Positions 60,026 to 64,000 of a DNA stretch of 64,000 bases are shown here, piece after piece; within the stretch, counting starts at the first letter, position 1; each line of letters opens with the position of its first letter. Origin of the DNA: Alkalihalobacillus pseudalcaliphilus (GTDB lineage: Bacteria > Bacillota > Bacilli > Bacillales > Bacillaceae_D); the NCBI RefSeq assembly GCF_028610675.1, contig NZ_JAQQWS010000005.1:186001-250000 (forward strand), in the 5' to 3' direction. The notes beneath the pieces are model-generated. The model was not told where the DNA came from and did no database searches. It worked only from the letters and a program-made list of their open reading frames with translations. The translations under genes and the position numbers were made by a program.

Positions 60026-61113
60026 GAGAGAAACTATTAATCTTAGAAAATGGTGACATTTATCAAGGTTATGGCTTTGGGGCAGATATGGAAATGAGTG
60101 GTGAGGTTGTTTTTAACACGGGGATGACCGGTTATCAAGAGATTTTATCTGACCCTTCCTACTGTGGACAAATTGTCACGTTAACCTATCCTTTAATTGG
60201 TAATTACGGCATTAATCGTGATGATTTTGAGTCGATATCTCCAGCGATTCACGGTTTAATCGTCAAGGAAATAGAGCTTGAGCCAAGTCACTGGCGTAGT
60301 GAAGAATCTTTGCATACGTTGCTAGAGGCAAAAAATATCCCTGGATTAGCAGGAATTGATACTCGTAAGTTAACGAGATTAATACGAGAACATGGCACTT
60401 TAAAAGGAAGAATTTGCGACGTGGACGTCGACGTTACACAAGTTGTGAAAGACTTAAAAATGAGTAAGTGGATGCGTAATCAAGTAGAGCTTGTTTCAAC
60501 AAAGGAACCTTATCATGTACCTGGAAAAGGGAAAAGAGTCGTGCTTGTTGATTTTGGTATGAAGCACGGTATCCTTCATGGGTTAATTGAGCGCCAATGT
60601 GATGTCGTTGTTGTCCCTTACAAAACAAGTGCTGAGGAAATCATTCGTTTAGGTGCAGACGGTGTTTTATTAAGTAATGGGCCTGGTAATCCAGAGGATG
60701 TACCAGAGGCGATTGAAATGATAAAAGGAATTATCGGTAAGATTCCGATTTTTGGGATTTGTTTAGGTCATCAGCTTTTAGCATTGGCGAACGGAGCGAC
60801 AACGAGTCGTTTACGCTTTGGGCATCGCGGTTCTAACCATCCGGTGCGCGAAATCTCAACAGGAAAGATTGACATTACGGCACAAAATCATGGATATACG
60901 GTTGACCTCGATTCATTAGCCAATACGGAGTTAGAGCTAACACATGAAGCTGTCAATGATGGGACGATAGAAGGTTTAAAGCATATCAACTATCCAGCCT
61001 TCAGTGTTCAATACCACCCAGAAGCGTCACCAGGACCACATGATGCTAATTACTTATTCGATACGTTTATGAACATGATTCGCGAACATAAAAAACAACC
61101 ATTGCATGTGTAA
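60022..61113 (+). CDS. pyrAA: Carbamoyl-phosphate synthase small subunit (pyrimidine-specific)
   Basis: 363 residues. N-terminal CarA domain with VVFNTGMTGYQEILSDPSYCGQIVT and a class I glutamine amidotransferase domain with the nucleophile in FGICLGHQLLA and the His-Glu pair in QYHPEASPGPHD. Supplies ammonia to the large subunit. ATG at 60022 overlaps the pyrC stop; a longer frame from 59947 would lie inside pyrC. Confidence 0.96.
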   Translation: MREKLLILENGDIYQGYGFGADMEMSGEVVFNTGMTGYQEILSDPSYCGQIVTLTYPLIGNYGINRDDFESISPAIHGLIVKEIELEPSHWRSEESLHTLLEAKNIPGLAGIDTRKLTRLIREHGTLKGRICDVDVDVTQVVKDLKMSKWMRNQVELVSTKEPYHVPGKGKRVVLVDFGMKHGILHGLIERQCDVVVVPYKTSAEEIIRLGADGVLLSNGPGNPEDVPEAIEMIKGIIGKIPIFGICLGHQLLALANGATTSRLRFGHRGSNHPVREISTGKIDITAQNHGYTVDLDSLANTELELTHEAVNDGTIEGLKHINYPAFSVQYHPEASPGPHDANYLFDTFMNMIREHKKQPLHV

Positions 61114-61130
61114 CGAAGGGGAGAAGTAGG

Positions 61131-64000
61131 ATGGCAAAACGTTCAGATATTCATAGAATTTTAGTAATCGGCTCAGGTCCGATTGTGATTGGTCAAGCGG
61201 CAGAATTTGATTATGCGGGTACTCAGGCATGTCAGGCCTTAAAAGAAGAGGGTTATGAGGTTATTCTTATTAACTCTAACCCAGCAACAATAATGACAGA
61301 TACAACGATGGCTGACCGCGTGTATATAGAACCAATTACACTTGAATTTGTTAGTCGCATTATTAGAAAAGAACGCCCGGATGGAATCGTCGCTACATTA
61401 GGAGGACAAACGGGTTTAAATATGGCGATGGAGCTGGATGAATCGGGTATTTTAGCCACATACAACATTGAATTGTTAGGAACAGACTTAGCGGCGATTA
61501 AGCAAGCAGAAGACCGTGAGCAATTCCGGGCTTTAATGCATGAGCTTCATGAACCTGTACCTGAAAGTGAAATTGTTCATACGCTTGAAGAGGCTAAGAT
61601 TTTTGTCGCTAAGATTGGCTACCCCGTTATCGTACGTCCGGCTTATACGCTTGGTGGTACGGGCGGAGGCATTTGTTCGAATGATGAAGAATTAGTGGAA
61701 ATTGTATCAAGTGGATTAAAGTACAGTCCTGTGACCCAATGTCTCATTGAAAAAAGTATCGCTGGATTTAAAGAGGTCGAATATGAGGTTATGCGGGATG
61801 GAAAAGACCAAGCGATTGTCGTTTGTAATATGGAGAACTTTGACCCCGTTGGTGTACATACAGGTGACTCGATTGTGTTTGCCCCGAGTCAAACATTAAC
61901 AGACCGTGATTATCAGATGTTAAGAAATTCAAGCTTAAAAATTATCCGTGCCCTAGGGATTGAAGGTGGTTGTAACGTTCAGTTTGCACTCGATCCACAT
62001 AGCAATCAATATTACATTATTGAAGTAAATCCACGTGTCAGTCGTTCTTCTGCTCTTGCATCAAAAGCAACGGGGTATCCTATCGCCAAAATGGCAGCTA
62101 AAATTGCTTGTGGATATAGTTTAGACGAAATTAAAAACCCGGTAACTGGAACGACCTATGCAAGCTTTGAACCAGCACTTGATTATGTCGTTGCCAAGAT
62201 TCCACGCTGGCCATTTGACAAGTTTAATGCTGCTAACCGTAAATTAGGTACACAAATGAAAGCAACAGGAGAAGTTATGGCGATTGGCCGTAACATTGAG
62301 GAGTCCTTATTAAAAGCGGTACGCTCATTAGAAGCAGGATATGCCCACCTTCATGACGCTGAGCTTGATGACTTATCTAATGAGGAGTTAGTTCATCGAA
62401 TCCAACATGCTGATGACCAACGTTTATTTGAGCTAGCCGAACTTTATCGCCGTGGTTTTGCTTTAGAGGACCTTTACGAAGCGACAAAAATTGACCGTTA
62501 TTTTCTAAGAAAGTTAGAAAAAATCGTCCGTTATGAAGGGCAATTAAAAGAAGCCAAAAATGATTTGCAGCTTTTGAAAACGGTGAAAGAGCGTGGCTTT
62601 TCAGATGAAGTTATTGCAAGTTTTTGGGATGTAACAGAAGTAGAGATTTATGAACAAAGAAAAGCTAATCAAATGATGCCGGTTTATAAGATGGTTGATA
62701 CTTGTGCAGCAGAATTTGAATCAGCGACACCATATTTCTACGGTACGTATGAGGAAGAAATGGAGTCCATTCGTACAGATAAGAAAAGTATTCTTGTATT
62801 AGGTTCTGGCCCGATACGGATTGGGCAAGGGATTGAGTTTGATTATGCGACTGTCCATTCGGTTTGGGCGATTAAAGAAGCGGGTTATGAAGCGATTATT
62901 ATGAATAATAACCCAGAAACAGTTTCAACTGATTTTTCTACCTCTGATAAATTATACTTTGAGCCATTAACGATTGAAGATGTCATGCATGTGATTGACC
63001 ATGAACAGCCAGAAGGAGTGATTGTCCAATTTGGTGGACAAACAGCGATTAATTTGGCAGAAGGATTACAAAATCGTGGCGTCAAAATAATCGGTACGTC
63101 ACTTGATGATATGGACCGTGCGGAGGATCGTGATAAGTTTGAGCAAAGCTTACTTGCGTTAGACATTCCACAGCCGCTCGGAAAAACGGCTACCTCGGTT
63201 GAAGAAGCAGTCAAGATTGCGAACGATATTGGTTATCCTGTCCTTGTAAGACCTTCTTATGTGCTCGGTGGGCGTGCCATGGAAATCGTCTATAAGCAAG
63301 AAGAGCTACTGAACTATATGGCACGAGCGGTTAAAGTGAATCCGAAGCATCCAGTATTAGTTGACCGTTATTTAACTGGAAAAGAACTAGAAGTAGATGC
63401 CATTTCTGATGGTGAAAATGTTTATATACCAGGCATTATGGAGCATATTGAACGTGCAGGTGTTCACTCAGGTGACTCGATTGCGGTATATCCACCACAA
63501 ACCGTGCCAGACGAGTTAAAGCAAAGATTAGTAGATAGAACGATTAAAATTGCAAGAGGGCTTAACATTGTTGGTTTACTAAACATCCAATTTGTTTGGC
63601 ACCGTGATGAAGTATATGTATTAGAAGTGAATCCACGTTCTTCTAGAACAGTGCCTTTTTTAAGTAAAATTACCGGTGTTCCGATGGCAAACTTAGCAAC
63701 AAAAGTGATGCTTGGTCAAACATTACCTCAGTTAGGTTATGAAACGGGCTATCATCCTGAAGCAAAAGAAGTATCTGTCAAAGTTCCTGTATTCTCTTTT
63801 GCGAAGTTACGTCGTGTTGATATAACTCTAGGGCCAGAAATGAAATCAACTGGAGAAGTGATGGGGCGTGACCGTACACTTGAAAAAGCCTTATATAAAG
63901 GTTTAATAGCTTCGGGTATGAATATTCCTAAGCACGGGGCCGTTCTTTTTACAGTCGCTGATAAGGATAAAGAAGAAGCGATGTGCCTCGTGGAACGCTT
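61131..64000 (+). CDS. pyrAB: Carbamoyl-phosphate synthase large subunit, cut by the window end
   Basis: The frame is open from the ATG at 61131 (GGGGAGAAGTAGG before it) to the window end, about 956 codons of roughly 1070. Two ATP-grasp halves are seen: GSGPIVIGQAAEFDYAGTQ and GGTGGGIC in the first, GSGPIRIGQGIEFDYATVHS and RPSYVLGGRAM in the second, and the start of the allosteric domain at the end. It makes carbamoyl phosphate for UMP. The missing part is the C-terminal allosteric domain. Confidence 0.97.
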   Translation, partial: MAKRSDIHRILVIGSGPIVIGQAAEFDYAGTQACQALKEEGYEVILINSNPATIMTDTTMADRVYIEPITLEFVSRIIRKERPDGIVATLGGQTGLNMAMELDESGILATYNIELLGTDLAAIKQAEDREQFRALMHELHEPVPESEIVHTLEEAKIFVAKIGYPVIVRPAYTLGGTGGGICSNDEELVEIVSSGLKYSPVTQCLIEKSIAGFKEVEYEVMRDGKDQAIVVCNMENFDPVGVHTGDSIVFAPSQTLTDRDYQMLRNSSLKIIRALGIEGGCNVQFALDPHSNQYYIIEVNPRVSRSSALASKATGYPIAKMAAKIACGYSLDEIKNPVTGTTYASFEPALDYVVAKIPRWPFDKFNAANRKLGTQMKATGEVMAIGRNIEESLLKAVRSLEAGYAHLHDAELDDLSNEELVHRIQHADDQRLFELAELYRRGFALEDLYEATKIDRYFLRKLEKIVRYEGQLKEAKNDLQLLKTVKERGFSDEVIASFWDVTEVEIYEQRKANQMMPVYKMVDTCAAEFESATPYFYGTYEEEMESIRTDKKSILVLGSGPIRIGQGIEFDYATVHSVWAIKEAGYEAIIMNNNPETVSTDFSTSDKLYFEPLTIEDVMHVIDHEQPEGVIVQFGGQTAINLAEGLQNRGVKIIGTSLDDMDRAEDRDKFEQSLLALDIPQPLGKTATSVEEAVKIANDIGYPVLVRPSYVLGGRAMEIVYKQEELLNYMARAVKVNPKHPVLVDRYLTGKELEVDAISDGENVYIPGIMEHIERAGVHSGDSIAVYPPQTVPDELKQRLVDRTIKIARGLNIVGLLNIQFVWHRDEVYVLEVNPRSSRTVPFLSKITGVPMANLATKVMLGQTLPQLGYETGYHPEAKEVSVKVPVFSFAKLRRVDITLGPEMKSTGEVMGRDRTLEKALYKGLIASGMNIPKHGAVLFTVADKDKEEAMCLVER

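Overview
The window is a stretch of a low-GC, endospore-forming Bacillaceae chromosome that is almost collinear with the Bacillus subtilis cta-ylb-dcw-spoIIG-ylm-pyr segment. The evidence is the gene order itself, the sporulation genes (ylbJ/spoVV, gerR, spoVD, spoVE, spoIIGA, sigE, sigG, ylyA), a bacillithiol gene (bshC), and a meso-DAP type MurE. Strongly acidic extracytoplasmic parts (YlbC, a small lipoprotein, the PBP2B tail) hint at an alkaliphile; that is inference only. No phage, IS element, rRNA, tRNA or CRISPR array was seen.

Layout: (1) 1-3.9 kb: end of the caa3 cytochrome oxidase operon (ctaD partial, ctaE, ctaF), a repeat-rich gene-free gap, the oxidase assembly gene ctaM and a small lipoprotein gene. 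ctaG is not found after ctaF. (2) 3.9-22.7 kb: the ylb region: yugN-like, ylbC, ylbD, ylbE, an ATP-grasp gene, ylbF (ricF), ylbG, an MFS exporter, two genes of unknown function, a probable csfG sporulation small RNA on the minus strand, rsmD, coaD, ylbJ, ylbK, ddcP (ylbL), tmcAL, ylbN-rpmF, gerR, ylbP, panE, a DUF3397 gene and bshC. (3) 22.8-41.6 kb: the division and cell wall cluster: mraZ with a repeat-type operator, rsmH, ftsL, pbpB, spoVD, murE, murF, mraY, murD, spoVE, divIB, ylxW, ylxX, sbp, ftsA, ftsZ. murG and murB, normally between spoVE and divIB, are absent and a 520-bp gene-free gap takes their place. (4) 42.4-49.9 kb: spoIIGA-sigE, sigG, ylmC, pgeF, ylmE, sepF, ylmG, ylmH (rqcP), divIVA. 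(5) 50-64 kb: T-box regulated ileS, ylyA, lspA, ylyB, then the pyrimidine operon pyrR-pyrP-pyrB-pyrC-pyrAA-pyrAB (last gene cut by the window end) with three PyrR-type attenuators.

The least explained part is non-coding. A family of dispersed intergenic elements (about 200 bp each) sits between ctaF and ctaM, ftsL and pbpB, ftsZ and spoIIGA, and sigE and sigG. Comparing the copies shows two stems kept by wobble or compensatory changes, and several copies end in the same 14-base motif. A second, GC-richer family shares this end motif. There are also a 51-bp tandem array behind ftsZ, a 52-bp tandem hairpin array behind ctaF, and a long hairpin that would bury the spoVD ribosome binding site.

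The genes together cover respiration, CoA supply, envelope growth, septum placement, the switch from vegetative to mother-cell/forespore programmes (Spo0A, sigma-E and sigma-F/G type promoters are visible), and de novo UMP synthesis.
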